Assembly (NCBI RefSeq): GCF_003234935.1
Contig: NZ_QKSB01000004.1
Location: 124,001-188,000, forward strand
Direction of reading: 5' to 3'
Source of the DNA: Putridiphycobacter roseus
GTDB taxonomy: Bacteria; Bacteroidota; Bacteroidia; Flavobacteriales_D; Crocinitomicaceae
DNA length: 64,000 nucleotides
Position 1 is the stretch's first letter. Every line of letters begins with the position of its first letter. Both the position numbers and the translations under genes were made by a program. The notes beneath the pieces are model-generated. The model saw only the letters and a list, made by a program, of their open reading frames with translations. It searched no databases and had not been told where the DNA came from. Shown in pieces: positions 16,463-25,569 of the stretch.

Positions 16463-18055
16463 TTAATCATTTAATTCAAATCCATTGTTTCCTAAAACAA
16501 TTGGACCTTCATTTCCAAATCTATTTGCTTCAGGTCCGTTTTCTAATTTTAAAACGCCACGTGGACAAACAGCAGAACAAACGCCACAACCCACACAGGA
16601 AGATCGAACAATATTTTGCCCTTTCTGTGCATAAGCCCTAACATCAATTCCTTGTTCACAATAAGTTGAACAGTTTCCACAAGAGATACATTGCCCCCCA
16701 TTTGTCGTAATTCTAAATCTAGATTTAAAACGTTGTACAATGCCCATATAAGCTGCCAAAGGACAACCAAAACGACACCAAGAACGGCTACCTAGAATTG
16801 GGTAAAAACCCGTTCCAATTACACCTGCGAAAATTGAACCAATTAAAAAACCATACCAAGAACGGATATCAAATGCGGAGATGCCGAATAATATTTCTTT
16901 GGAATCCATTTCAGGATGAACAAACACATTGTAGGTATGGTACCCTGTGAAAACAGTCATAATCACTGCAAAAACCAATACCGCATGTATCATCCAACGT
17001 TCTAGCTTCCATGTCCACATTTTCTTATTTGACAATTGACGGTATGGATCACCTAAAGTTTCAGCCAGTCCACCGCAACCACAAACCCAGGAACAATACC
17101 AACGTTTACCATAAAAGTAAACCATGGTAGGTACTATGATTATGGAGAGAACAATTCCCCAAACGAAAACGAATTTCCCGAAATTACCACTACTCATTAA
17201 ATCCTGTACATTCCAGTCGAACAAAAAGTAATAATCTAAGGGCCAAGCACTTTTTAAATCCTTTCCTGGCAACCCGAACATGGGTAAAATTTCCACCAAT
17301 AAAAAGGCAAAGATAATTTGGAACAATACCACTGTGATGGTTCTAACAATTTGGTAACGATTATGGCGGTATTTAATAATCATCCTAGCCCCCATTACCG
17401 TCATGGAAGTAGTATATAACAAACCATATAAAAACCATTTCGAAGCCTTTTCCCCTTCAATAAACAACCCTTTAATTGGGTCCGTAATCGATATCAAATT
17501 GGCAATGATATATGGGTGAAAATATAATATTACATAAAATGAAATTAGCCAAACCGCTGTCAAGATCCCTATCCACCCTCTATTGGTAGCGGAATCGTGA
17601 TAAATACCATCATTTTTTATTCCTGGCGGACCCTTTATTTTTAAATCTGATATTATATAGATCAAAGACCCTAAAATACCCAAGCCAAAAGTCAATAAGA
17701 AAAACAACATTTTATGGCTAGCGACTATGCCGTTTGCTGAAGACTGTGCTAATTTCAAAGCAATCCCACTAACGGGAGACCACATCACCTTATCCCATTC
17801 TTCTTTTGCTTTTAAGTCTTCATTAATCCGATTAAAAACAGCAATAAAATCGCGAGAAAAAGTAAAGGAAGTACGGTAAGGTTTACCCACCATTTCTTCC
17901 ATCAGCGGTTTTTCAAGATTGGTCAATTCTTGTTCATTCAATTGGGCACGCATGCCGCGCTCTGTCAATTCAAAATTTCCAACGAAAGCTAAAGAAGTAA
18001 AGATTGCGAGTGCTAATAAAAAAACACCCATTCCAAAATATTTGATATTTTTCAT
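16463..18055 (-). CDS. Membrane-bound 4Fe-4S polyferredoxin (NapH/NosR/CcoG-like)
   Basis: The 530-residue protein has an N-terminal membrane helix and an extracytoplasmic segment (about 28-115). About six more membrane helices follow, with two cysteine motifs, YCSWVCGCGGLAE and SWCRFGCPLAAYMG, characteristic of the NapH/NosR/CcoG group. It ends in a two-cluster ferredoxin domain, CISCGNCSTYCEQGIDV and CVGCGVCSAVCPRGVL. It should carry electrons across or along the inner membrane. The gene follows the FAD oxidoreductase gene with a one-base gap, so the pair probably forms one electron-transfer unit. The final acceptor is unknown. Confidence 0.85.
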   Translation of the reverse strand: MKNIKYFGMGVFLLALAIFTSLAFVGNFELTERGMRAQLNEQELTNLEKPLMEEMVGKPYRTSFTFSRDFIAVFNRINEDLKAKEEWDKVMWSPVSGIALKLAQSSANGIVASHKMLFFLLTFGLGILGSLIYIISDLKIKGPPGIKNDGIYHDSATNRGWIGILTAVWLISFYVILYFHPYIIANLISITDPIKGLFIEGEKASKWFLYGLLYTTSMTVMGARMIIKYRHNRYQIVRTITVVLFQIIFAFLLVEILPMFGLPGKDLKSAWPLDYYFLFDWNVQDLMSSGNFGKFVFVWGIVLSIIIVPTMVYFYGKRWYCSWVCGCGGLAETLGDPYRQLSNKKMWTWKLERWMIHAVLVFAVIMTVFTGYHTYNVFVHPEMDSKEILFGISAFDIRSWYGFLIGSIFAGVIGTGFYPILGSRSWCRFGCPLAAYMGIVQRFKSRFRITTNGGQCISCGNCSTYCEQGIDVRAYAQKGQNIVRSSCVGCGVCSAVCPRGVLKLENGPEANRFGNEGPIVLGNNGFELND

Positions 18056-18056
18056 A

Positions 18057-19388
18057 TTAGCTCGTCATTAATTTTTGCCACCATAAACGTGGTTTAAGTG
18101 AAATTTCAAAACTTGTTACAGTATTGAATTGTGTTATAATTTCTTTTTCATATAATTTGTAAAATTCAGGATCAAAATTTGCTGACTTCAACAAAGACAT
18201 TACAGTTTGAATACTAGCCTTTTCATTCAACCACTTATCAAACAAATCATGTCTTAATCTAATTCCGAAAGAATTGATCCCCTTAAATTCATGGGTATTT
18301 TTATCCCAAACAAGGTGCATGGCGATTTCACCTTTTTCATGCTCCCAATAAAATTCTTCTTCTCCTTCTTTTAGCTGGGCAAACACCCAACCATAAGTTT
18401 GGTACTCAATATCGAAAAACTTAGCGGAATTAAACCATGGTCCTGGATTGTAAGCCAATCTGTTGCCACAAATAGTTTGTGCCACTGTCTCCCCCATTAT
18501 CCGTCCAGTATACCAAACTTGTTCAATATTTTTTCTCCCATTAATAGATGTGTGAAATTGAGCACAATCACCAATGGCATAAACATCAGGAACACTAGTT
18601 TCTAAAAATTCATTTACCATTATACCCCTTGCAGTCTCCACATCAGACGCAGCAACCATATTTATATTTGGAGAAACACCAGCCGTCAAGCCAACAATTT
18701 CACAAGGAATAATTTCACCTTTTTTGGTGCGAATTTCCTTCACCCTTCCATTTTCATCTCCTATAATCTCCTCCAATTCCTCTTGGTATCTTAAGTCGAC
18801 ATGGTGTTTTTCAATGTGCCTACCTATCAATGCCGCTTCTTGCGCAGGTAAAACGCCTCCCCAAAATTTATTTTCACGGACTAAAAAGATTACTTTAATA
18901 CCTCTTGTAATCAACATCTCTGCTAATTCAACACCTATCAAACCTCCGCCGATCAAAACTGCTGTTTTAGCATTCTTAGCATTTTCCTCTATTAACTCTA
19001 GGTCTTGCTTTGAGTACAGACCTTGTACACCATCTAAATCTTGTCCCGGCCAACCAAATTTGTTAGGTTTAGAACCCGTTGCAATAATTAGTTTTGAATA
19101 TGCAATTGGGGCTTGACCAGCTAAATATACTTTCTTCTGGTTGACGTCAATTTTTTCGACAAAATCCTGTACCAAATCCAAACGATTTTTTTTCCAAAAA
19201 TAAGCTTCATAGGGTTGAATATGTTCAAATTTCATATGTCCCATAAATACATACATCAAAGCTGTTCTCGAAAAGAAATACTTTGATTCGGCTGAAATAA
19301 TGGTAATTTTTTGATCTGATAGTTTTCGGATATGCCTTGCTGCAGTCACCCCCGAAATCCCATTTCCAATAATGACTACATGTTCCAT
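18057..19388 (-). CDS. NAD(P)/FAD-dependent pyridine nucleotide-disulfide-type oxidoreductase
   Basis: The 443-residue flavoprotein has an N-terminal FAD motif VVIIGNGISGVTAARHIRK and a central NAD(P)H motif AVLIGGGLIGVELAEML. It also has the second FAD motif VYAIGDCAQF near residue 285. Layout resembles rubredoxin or ferredoxin reductases and the N-terminal domain of NirB. It has no redox-active CxxC, so it passes electrons to a partner, most simply the polyferredoxin encoded next. ISGVTAARHIRKL and NIEQVWYTGRIMG are clearly conserved-looking segments. Confidence 0.88.
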   Translation of the reverse strand: MEHVVIIGNGISGVTAARHIRKLSDQKITIISAESKYFFSRTALMYVFMGHMKFEHIQPYEAYFWKKNRLDLVQDFVEKIDVNQKKVYLAGQAPIAYSKLIIATGSKPNKFGWPGQDLDGVQGLYSKQDLELIEENAKNAKTAVLIGGGLIGVELAEMLITRGIKVIFLVRENKFWGGVLPAQEAALIGRHIEKHHVDLRYQEELEEIIGDENGRVKEIRTKKGEIIPCEIVGLTAGVSPNINMVAASDVETARGIMVNEFLETSVPDVYAIGDCAQFHTSINGRKNIEQVWYTGRIMGETVAQTICGNRLAYNPGPWFNSAKFFDIEYQTYGWVFAQLKEGEEEFYWEHEKGEIAMHLVWDKNTHEFKGINSFGIRLRHDLFDKWLNEKASIQTVMSLLKSANFDPEFYKLYEKEIITQFNTVTSFEISLKPRLWWQKLMTS

Positions 19389-19423
19389 ATTTTTTTGGTC
19401 AATTCCAATTTAAATTCCTTACA

Positions 19424-19960
19424 TCAATTTATCAAATTAATGTTATTTGCTTTTGCAAATGCTTCTTGTGTAAGACTAATTTCTTTAAAAAGTTCCACTT
19501 CTTTTGCTCTAAAACTTTCATCATACGCTTCTAATACGGCTTTATCAGTAGCAGAAGGATTTGAATTTTGAATGGTTGGTATTAATATTTTAAAATCTTT
19601 TTCAAAAGCAATTTTATAAAATTTAAATAGTCGCACTACCGCATTTTTAAAATCACCCAAAGCATTCAGTTCTGGCATTTCTTCCACTCTTTGTATATTC
19701 ACCTCTAGTTCGTAGATGGCATCCTGGACACGTAATGGTAAAGTTGCGGAATCAGATTGAAAAACAGCATCAACCATTTGTAAAGTTGCTTTTTGAAAAT
19801 TAGAAATTGTATTATTTGCCGCTACAGCAGACAATTTATTTTCATTCATTTGATACGCTATCGTAGTATCATTTTTGGCCACATCAGCGGCAGTTCCCGA
19901 TTCGTTTTGACAAGCAATTATTAGAAAGATAAAAACAACAGGTGTTAGAATAATTTTCAT
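19424..19960 (-). CDS. Predicted lipoprotein (178 aa)
   Basis: The signal MKIILTPVVFIFLIIAC gives a lipidated Cys17. The mature part is helical and acidic, with FQKATLQMVDAVFQSDSATLP and FKFYKIAFEKDFKILIP. I do not assign a family; similar small helical surface lipoproteins of about 180 residues occur in Bacteroidota. Its start overlaps the stop of the upstream methyltransferase by four bases, and an FAD oxidoreductase follows 35 bases later. Confidence 0.72.
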   Translation of the reverse strand: MKIILTPVVFIFLIIACQNESGTAADVAKNDTTIAYQMNENKLSAVAANNTISNFQKATLQMVDAVFQSDSATLPLRVQDAIYELEVNIQRVEEMPELNALGDFKNAVVRLFKFYKIAFEKDFKILIPTIQNSNPSATDKAVLEAYDESFRAKEVELFKEISLTQEAFAKANNINLIN

Positions 19961-20529
19961 TTCAATTGTAATTTAATAAATAATTCCGATCCATCCCTAG
20001 GTTCTATAGAGTTTTTCGCGGGCTCCATTATTTGAATCTCAAAATCTTTTTCAAAATACGATTCATACTCAGCTACAGTTCCCCCATATGGAGGCCCCTT
20101 TACAAAGAAGCGATTAAATAATAAGCCCACCAATTTTCCTTTTGGATTTAAAATTGATTTAACTTTTTTTACATAATCCAATCTTTGAGCAGGAGGAATA
20201 GCACAAAAAAAGGTCTGTTCAATGATTAAATCAAATTTTCGATCTAAATCGAAGAAGTCACCATGAATAATATGTGCCGCTGGAAATTGCGGGTATCTTT
20301 TTTTAAATGATTGAATTGCAGCATCAGCAATCTCAACAATATATGTATTTTGAAATCCATTTTCAAACAAGTACTCCGCTTCGTATGCATTGCCACAACC
20401 GGGGACCAAAATGAAACTTTTTTTATTATTCAATTGGTCAATAAAAGCCTTAATTGGTGGAGAAACCTCTCCTAAATCCCATCCTATCTGATTATTTTCC
20501 CATCTATTTTCCCAAAAATCTTTGCTCAT
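19957..20529 (-). CDS. TPMT-family SAM-dependent methyltransferase
   Basis: The 190-residue protein fits the thiopurine S-methyltransferase family: WENRWENNQIGWDLGEVSPP, the SAM motif ILVPGCGNAYEAEYLFENGF, DFFDLDRKFDLIIEQTFFCAIPP and PPYGGTVAEYE. Members methylate sulfur, selenium or tellurium compounds; the bacterial substrate is unknown. I start at ATG 20529. A GTG at 20535 would add only two residues. It leads the minus-strand run that continues to the GT2 gene. Confidence 0.88.
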   Translation of the reverse strand: MSKDFWENRWENNQIGWDLGEVSPPIKAFIDQLNNKKSFILVPGCGNAYEAEYLFENGFQNTYIVEIADAAIQSFKKRYPQFPAAHIIHGDFFDLDRKFDLIIEQTFFCAIPPAQRLDYVKKVKSILNPKGKLVGLLFNRFFVKGPPYGGTVAEYESYFEKDFEIQIMEPAKNSIEPRDGSELFIKLQLK

Positions 20530-20550
20530 TCTCACTTTTTATTAATAAAA

Positions 20551-20578
20551 AAACACGCGTTATATCTAACGCGTGTTT
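20551..20578 (-). terminator. Intrinsic terminator of trxA
   Basis: Arms AAACACGCGTTA (20551-20562) and TAACGCGTGTTT (20567-20578) form a 12-bp stem with a four-base loop. The A-rich left flank gives a U-run on the minus strand, so it ends the trxA transcript just before the TPMT gene. Confidence 0.88.
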
Positions 20579-20602
20579 CTTTTATAATGGGTTACTTATT
20601 AA

Positions 20603-20920
20603 TTATAATAATGCTTCTAATTTTTCTACTAATTGCGCTTTTGGCACTGCTCCAACAGATTTATCTACCACTTCGCCATTTTTCAAGAAAATAATGGTTG
20701 GAATATTTCTAACGCCATATTCCATGGAAATTGCACCGTGTGCATCTACATCCACTTTACCAATCACTGCTTTACCTTCGTATTCTTTGGATAATTCTTC
20801 TACAATTGGTCCAACCATTCTACAAGGACCGCACCATGCTGCCCAAAAGTCAACCATTACTACTTTGTCTGATTTTTTCGCTAATTCCTCAAAGTTATCA
20901 GCTGTAAATTCTAATGCCAT
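20603..20920 (-). CDS. trxA: Thioredoxin
   Basis: This standard 105-residue thioredoxin has the active site WCGPC at 29-33, VDFWAAWCGPCRMVGP before it and the cis-proline motif RNIPTIIFLKNG. It reduces protein disulfides in the cytoplasm. It is a single-gene transcript closed by its own terminator. Confidence 0.97.
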   Translation of the reverse strand: MALEFTADNFEELAKKSDKVVMVDFWAAWCGPCRMVGPIVEELSKEYEGKAVIGKVDVDAHGAISMEYGVRNIPTIIFLKNGEVVDKSVGAVPKAQLVEKLEALL

Positions 20921-21035
20921 ATTTATATGTTTTTTGTTCTGTGATTAATTTAACTGCTAAATTAATTCCTTATTTTCTTTTTATCAAATAGGATACCATA
21001 TTTTTTTTAGGAAGAATTGTCATAGAATTGAAAAC

Positions 21036-22535
21036 CTAAGACTCTATTGTTTTACTATTCTTCCAAGGGATAAAAGAACCTACATATAAGCCAAGATATA
21101 CTATCAACGCATTAATTCCTAGTAATTCAGACCCGAATTTATAATTTCCAAATAGTTCATGTTCGAAACGCATTAAAACAAAAACGCCGGCTGCTATGGC
21201 AATAGTTAACACCAATGCATAATAATCGTTCACCCTGCGCTTAGAAATAACACCAAATAAAAACAATCCCAGCAATGGTCCATAGGTAAAATTAGCAGCA
21301 CTAAAAAGTTCCCACACGACACTATCACTTTTTATATATTTAAATATCAATATTGTAACCAATAAAGCAACCGACATGAAGACATGAATAATCTTCCGTA
21401 GTTTTTCTTGCTGGGCTTTACTCTTATTTTGAATATTAAAAAAATCGATACTGACAGATGTGGTTAATGAGGTTAATGCGGAATCGGCACTAGAATAGGC
21501 AGCGGCGATTAATCCAATTAAGAAAAACACCCCTAACACCATGGGTAAACCACCTTCTAGCGCAATGGTAGCAAATAACAAGTCATTATCTGGTGCCCCG
21601 CCCGCATGCGCTTGCCAAATTGTCAGTACATCTGGGTTTGCATCCAAATAAAGAAAGAGTAAACCACCGAGGGTTAAAAATAAAATATTTGCGAAAAATA
21701 AAATAATACCCAATGAAACCATATTTTTCTGGGCATCTTTAGTGGATTTACAAGTCAGATTTTTCTGCATCATATCTTGGTCTACGCCTGTCATACCTAA
21801 AGTTACAAACATGCCACCCAACACCCCTTTTATCCAATAATTTTTAGCGTTAACATCTTTTGTTTGCCAAAATACCCCATTACCATCTTGGGTCAATTGC
21901 TGATAAACATCTTTGATTCCTAAGTTCAAATCAGCCATGATTAAATATACACTAAGACCAAGTGCAATTAACATCACTAAAGTTTGAAGCGTATCGGTCC
22001 ACACAATAGTTTTAATACCCGCCTTAAAGGTGTACACCCAAATAAGTAAAATACTAAAAGCAACGGTAATTTCGAAAGGTATATTTAAAGACTCAAAAAC
22101 AAACTCTTGTAAAACATTTACCACCAAATACATTCTTAAAGCAGCGCCAATAATTCGGGAAAGAATAAAAAATGCTGCGCCCATTTTATGCGTATAATAA
22201 CCAAATCTAGTTTTCAAAAACTCATAAATAGACACTAAATTAAGACGATAATACATGGGTAATAAAACAAATGCAATGATAATATAGCCTAGTATATAAC
22301 CTATGGACATTTGCATATAAGTATAGCCATTAGTAGCAAAAGTGCCAGGTATAGATATAAAAGTGATTCCTGAAAGAGAAGCCCCAATCATTCCGAATGC
22401 CACTACATACCATTTATTATTTTTATTACCCGTAAAAAAAGTCTCATTATCAGCCTTTCGTCCAGTCAAGTAAGCTATTAGAATAAGTATTAAAAAATAA
22501 CCGATTAAAATGGAAAAAATAATGCCACCGCTCAT
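21036..22535 (-). CDS. Sodium:solute symporter (SSS family)
   Basis: The 499-residue protein has about 13 membrane helices. It has the SSS core elements GASLSGITFISIPGTFATNGYTYMQ, IYEFLKTRFGYYTHKMGA, the Na+-site helix GLIAAAYSSADSALTSLTTSVSID, and VWTDTLQTLVMLIALG. It imports a small organic solute with Na+, but the substrate cannot be told from sequence. It is a single gene with no linked metabolism. Confidence 0.9.
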   Translation of the reverse strand: MSGGIIFSILIGYFLILILIAYLTGRKADNETFFTGNKNNKWYVVAFGMIGASLSGITFISIPGTFATNGYTYMQMSIGYILGYIIIAFVLLPMYYRLNLVSIYEFLKTRFGYYTHKMGAAFFILSRIIGAALRMYLVVNVLQEFVFESLNIPFEITVAFSILLIWVYTFKAGIKTIVWTDTLQTLVMLIALGLSVYLIMADLNLGIKDVYQQLTQDGNGVFWQTKDVNAKNYWIKGVLGGMFVTLGMTGVDQDMMQKNLTCKSTKDAQKNMVSLGIILFFANILFLTLGGLLFLYLDANPDVLTIWQAHAGGAPDNDLLFATIALEGGLPMVLGVFFLIGLIAAAYSSADSALTSLTTSVSIDFFNIQNKSKAQQEKLRKIIHVFMSVALLVTILIFKYIKSDSVVWELFSAANFTYGPLLGLFLFGVISKRRVNDYYALVLTIAIAAGVFVLMRFEHELFGNYKFGSELLGINALIVYLGLYVGSFIPWKNSKTIES

Positions 22536-22722
22536 ACCTTATCGAGATTAAATTGTTTTCGGATTCGAAGATACTTTTAATAAATAGAATGGAAATAATT
22601 AGCCATAAAAACATGCCATTGAATTAATCCACATTTAAAACATGATAAAATTCATAATTCCATAAATGACTGCAATACATATCTTTAACTTTATTTTGTG
22701 AAAAATTAGAAATTTTAGATTA

Positions 22723-22751
22723 TTGGTTAAGGCATAAATTGACTATATTTG
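22723..22751 (+). promoter_or_regulatory. Bacteroidota promoter (TTG-18-TATATTTG) for the desaturase
   Basis: TTG at 22723-22725 and TATATTTG at 22744-22751 are 18 bases apart, fitting the -33/-7 consensus. The -7 box ends 21 bases before the desaturase ATG. This is one of the two best full promoter matches in the window. Confidence 0.65.
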
Positions 22752-22772
22752 TGGTGTTAATATATAACATAA

Positions 22773-23882
22773 ATGCTTATGACATCAAACACCAAGGCCC
22801 TGAAGCCAGTAAAATTTTCACCAAAAATTGGTAGAGATTTTAGTGCGACTCTTAATAAAAGAGTAAGGATGTATTTCAAAGAAAATAATATTTCTAGATA
22901 TGCAAATGCCAACATGGTAATTAAAACAATAGTAATGGTTGCTATGTACTTTGTTCCCCTCGGATTTGTTTTATTTGGAGGACTCACTAACATTTGGCTA
23001 ATTGCCTTAATGTATGTGATTATGGGATTCGGAATGGCAGGAATAGGAATGAGTGTAATGCACGACGCAAATCACGGTGCTTATTCCAAAAACGAACACG
23101 TTAATAAATGGGTTGGTAAAATAGTAAACTTAATCGGTGGATACGCGGTGACATGGAAAGTACAACACAATGTTTTACATCATTCTTACACTAACATACA
23201 CGGATATGACGAAGATATTTCTCCACCTCCATTCTTAAGATTTTCACCAAACGCAGAATTAAAACCAATTCACAAATACCAACACTTTTATGTGTGGTTC
23301 TTTTATAGTCTAATGACTGTATCTTGGGTAACTACAAAAGATTTTCAACAGTTGTTCAGATATAGAAAAATGGATTTAACGAAAACAGAAAACCCAAATT
23401 TTGGCGCTTTATTAACTGAATTAATATTTAGTAAAGTATTCTATTACACTACTATGCTGGTAATTCCAATTATCATACTACCAATAGCTTGGTATTGGAT
23501 TCCATTATTTATAGTTTTAAAGAATTTAATTGCTGGTTTTTTATTAGCGATTGTATTTCAACCAGCACACGTTGTTCCTGAAACGGAATTTGTAGTTGCA
23601 GATATTGACAACAATGTTGCTAATAACTTTGCCATTCACCAAATGGAAACAACGGCCAATTTTGCACCAAGAAGTAAAATTTTAAACTGGTTTGTTGGGG
23701 GATTAAATTATCAAGTAGAACACCATTTGTTTCCACACATTTGCCATGTTCATTACAAGAAAATTTCTGAAATTGTAAAGAAAACTGCTGAAGAGTATAA
23801 CGTGCCTTATAACTCACACCGTACTTTTGCAAAAGCTTTGGTATACCATACCAAAATGATTAAATCATTGGGTAGAAAATAA
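22773..23882 (+). CDS. Membrane fatty-acid (acyl-CoA) desaturase
   Basis: The 369-residue enzyme places double bonds in acyl chains using a di-iron centre. It has the three histidine boxes HDANH (97-101), HNVLHH (132-137) and QVEHH (ending at His318), and about four membrane helices between them. The third box with Gln (QxxHH) and ICHVHY resemble front-end/linoleoyl-CoA desaturase-type proteins common in Bacteroidota. It likely adjusts membrane fluidity. A second in-frame ATG at 22779 is also possible. Confidence 0.9.
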   Translation: MLMTSNTKALKPVKFSPKIGRDFSATLNKRVRMYFKENNISRYANANMVIKTIVMVAMYFVPLGFVLFGGLTNIWLIALMYVIMGFGMAGIGMSVMHDANHGAYSKNEHVNKWVGKIVNLIGGYAVTWKVQHNVLHHSYTNIHGYDEDISPPPFLRFSPNAELKPIHKYQHFYVWFFYSLMTVSWVTTKDFQQLFRYRKMDLTKTENPNFGALLTELIFSKVFYYTTMLVIPIIILPIAWYWIPLFIVLKNLIAGFLLAIVFQPAHVVPETEFVVADIDNNVANNFAIHQMETTANFAPRSKILNWFVGGLNYQVEHHLFPHICHVHYKKISEIVKKTAEEYNVPYNSHRTFAKALVYHTKMIKSLGRK

Positions 23883-23906
23883 GACCAATGACAAATAAAA
23901 CATTTA

Positions 23907-23938
23907 AGTGTCTTTCGTAAGTTAGGCACTTTTTTTTT
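23907..23938 (+). terminator. Intrinsic terminator after the desaturase
   Basis: AAGTGTCT (23907-23914) pairs with AGGCACTT (23925-23932) with one G-U pair, followed by a run of T to 23938. It separates the desaturase from the LamG gene. Confidence 0.7.
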
Positions 23939-23954
23939 GCTTTAAAATAATTAA

Positions 23955-25568
23955 ATGAGACTATTTTTAACTGTTATTATAACCTTTCTCCTTAATTCTT
24001 TAATTGCTCAACCAGCAGGATATGCCTATGGAAAGCAAATATTAATCAATGCGAGCCAAGTTGCCGGAAGTACTGATTTTAATGATTTTCAGATCTTGGT
24101 TAACATGACCGACAATAATTTGAGAAGCACTGCAAACGGTGGTCACGTAAACAACGGTAACGGATTTGATATCCTATTTACCACTGGCGATTGCAATACT
24201 GTTTTAGATCATCAGATAGAAAAATATGTCGCCAGTACTGGTGAATACATAGCTTGGGTTAAAATACCGACTTTAAACGCTACGAGTAACACGAATATCC
24301 ACATGTACTATGGCAATGCTTCGGTTAGCGCCGATCCTTCCACCACCAATACATGGACTGCTAATCACGGTGCAGTTTACCACATGAATCAATCTCCTGT
24401 TGCCACCACTACCCTTACCGACTATTCTTCTAATACAAATAATGGCATAGCAAATGGCAGCATGACCGCTAGTGACCTAGTCACTGGAAAAATTGGGTAT
24501 GGGATTGATTTTGATGGATCCAATGATTATATTGATTGTGGGGCTAACGCATCCACATTTCCTAGTGGTGACATTACTGTGTCTGCTTGGATATACAGTC
24601 GCGCAGCAAGTGGACATATTATTAATCGTGGAGGTGGATGGAACGATCCTGGATACAGCTTGTTTCACTTGGGTAACGGCGTTAGAATAGAATTACAAAG
24701 AAGTGGTGAAAAAGACATAGTTGACAATCCGCTATCCATAAACACATGGCACTATGTTGCTTTGACTTATAATAACACGAGTAAATTAATTAAGTTTTTT
24801 CTTGATGGAGTGCAACAACCCAATACAGGAAATCATACCGGACCGATTGGCATGCCAGTTGAAAATTTAAATATTGGAAGGAAGCAAAAAAATGCATACT
24901 ACTTTAATGGAATAATTGACGAAGGTCGTGTGATTATGGAAGACCGCTCGGATGACTGGATGCTGACAGAATATAGAAACCAGAATACACCTAACACTTT
25001 TTACACGAAATCTGCAGAATATAGTGCAGGTAGTTTATGTAACACCTTGCCAATTGTACTACTTGACTTTTCTGCGGAGTTGGCTATCGAAAATAAAGTT
25101 GACATTCGTTGGGAGACTGCATCTGAAACAAACAATGATTACTTTTTAATTGAAAAATCATTAGATGGAAAAAATTGGAATACAGTTACACGCATAAAAG
25201 GGGCGGGTAACTCTACTGCACGCATCCATTATAAAACAGTCGATTCCTTAGTGGTTAACACAGTAATCGTTTATTATAGACTTACACAGGTAGATTATGA
25301 TGGTCAATTCACCCATTCGAAAATAATTTCTATTATTTCAAATTACAACACACCATATTCAAGCAATGTATACCCTAACCCTTTTGAAAATGTGTTAACT
25401 GTAAATACAGCACCAAGTTCAATTTTAAAAGTATACAATATGAGTGGTGTTTTAATTTTTCAAACGACCTTACTATTAGCAACAAATCAAGTAGACTTGA
25501 GTTTTTTACCCACTGGACTTTATATGATATTCGTCGGAAATAAGCAGTATAAACTAATTAAACAGTAA
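23955..25568 (+). CDS. DUF2341/LamG-domain surface protein with T9SS type A sorting domain
   Basis: The 537-residue exported protein has a signal peptide ending IA before Gln19. A DUF2341 domain follows (about 25-125, with DFNDFQILVNMTDNNLR and IHMYYGN). A LamG/concanavalin-like domain lies at about 140-330 (GIDFDGSNDYIDCG, ITVSAWIY, WHYVALTYNN, GIIDEGRV). A beta-sandwich of about 90 residues (VDIRWETASETNNDYFLIEKS) precedes the C-terminal sorting domain (VYPNPFENVLTVN, GLYMIFVGNKQYKLIKQ). It should be secreted by T9SS and anchored on the surface as a carbohydrate-binding or adhesive protein. Its stop is one base from the end of the convergent FG-GAP gene. Confidence 0.9.
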   Translation: MRLFLTVIITFLLNSLIAQPAGYAYGKQILINASQVAGSTDFNDFQILVNMTDNNLRSTANGGHVNNGNGFDILFTTGDCNTVLDHQIEKYVASTGEYIAWVKIPTLNATSNTNIHMYYGNASVSADPSTTNTWTANHGAVYHMNQSPVATTTLTDYSSNTNNGIANGSMTASDLVTGKIGYGIDFDGSNDYIDCGANASTFPSGDITVSAWIYSRAASGHIINRGGGWNDPGYSLFHLGNGVRIELQRSGEKDIVDNPLSINTWHYVALTYNNTSKLIKFFLDGVQQPNTGNHTGPIGMPVENLNIGRKQKNAYYFNGIIDEGRVIMEDRSDDWMLTEYRNQNTPNTFYTKSAEYSAGSLCNTLPIVLLDFSAELAIENKVDIRWETASETNNDYFLIEKSLDGKNWNTVTRIKGAGNSTARIHYKTVDSLVVNTVIVYYRLTQVDYDGQFTHSKIISIISNYNTPYSSNVYPNPFENVLTVNTAPSSILKVYNMSGVLIFQTTLLLATNQVDLSFLPTGLYMIFVGNKQYKLIKQ

Positions 25569-25569
25569 T

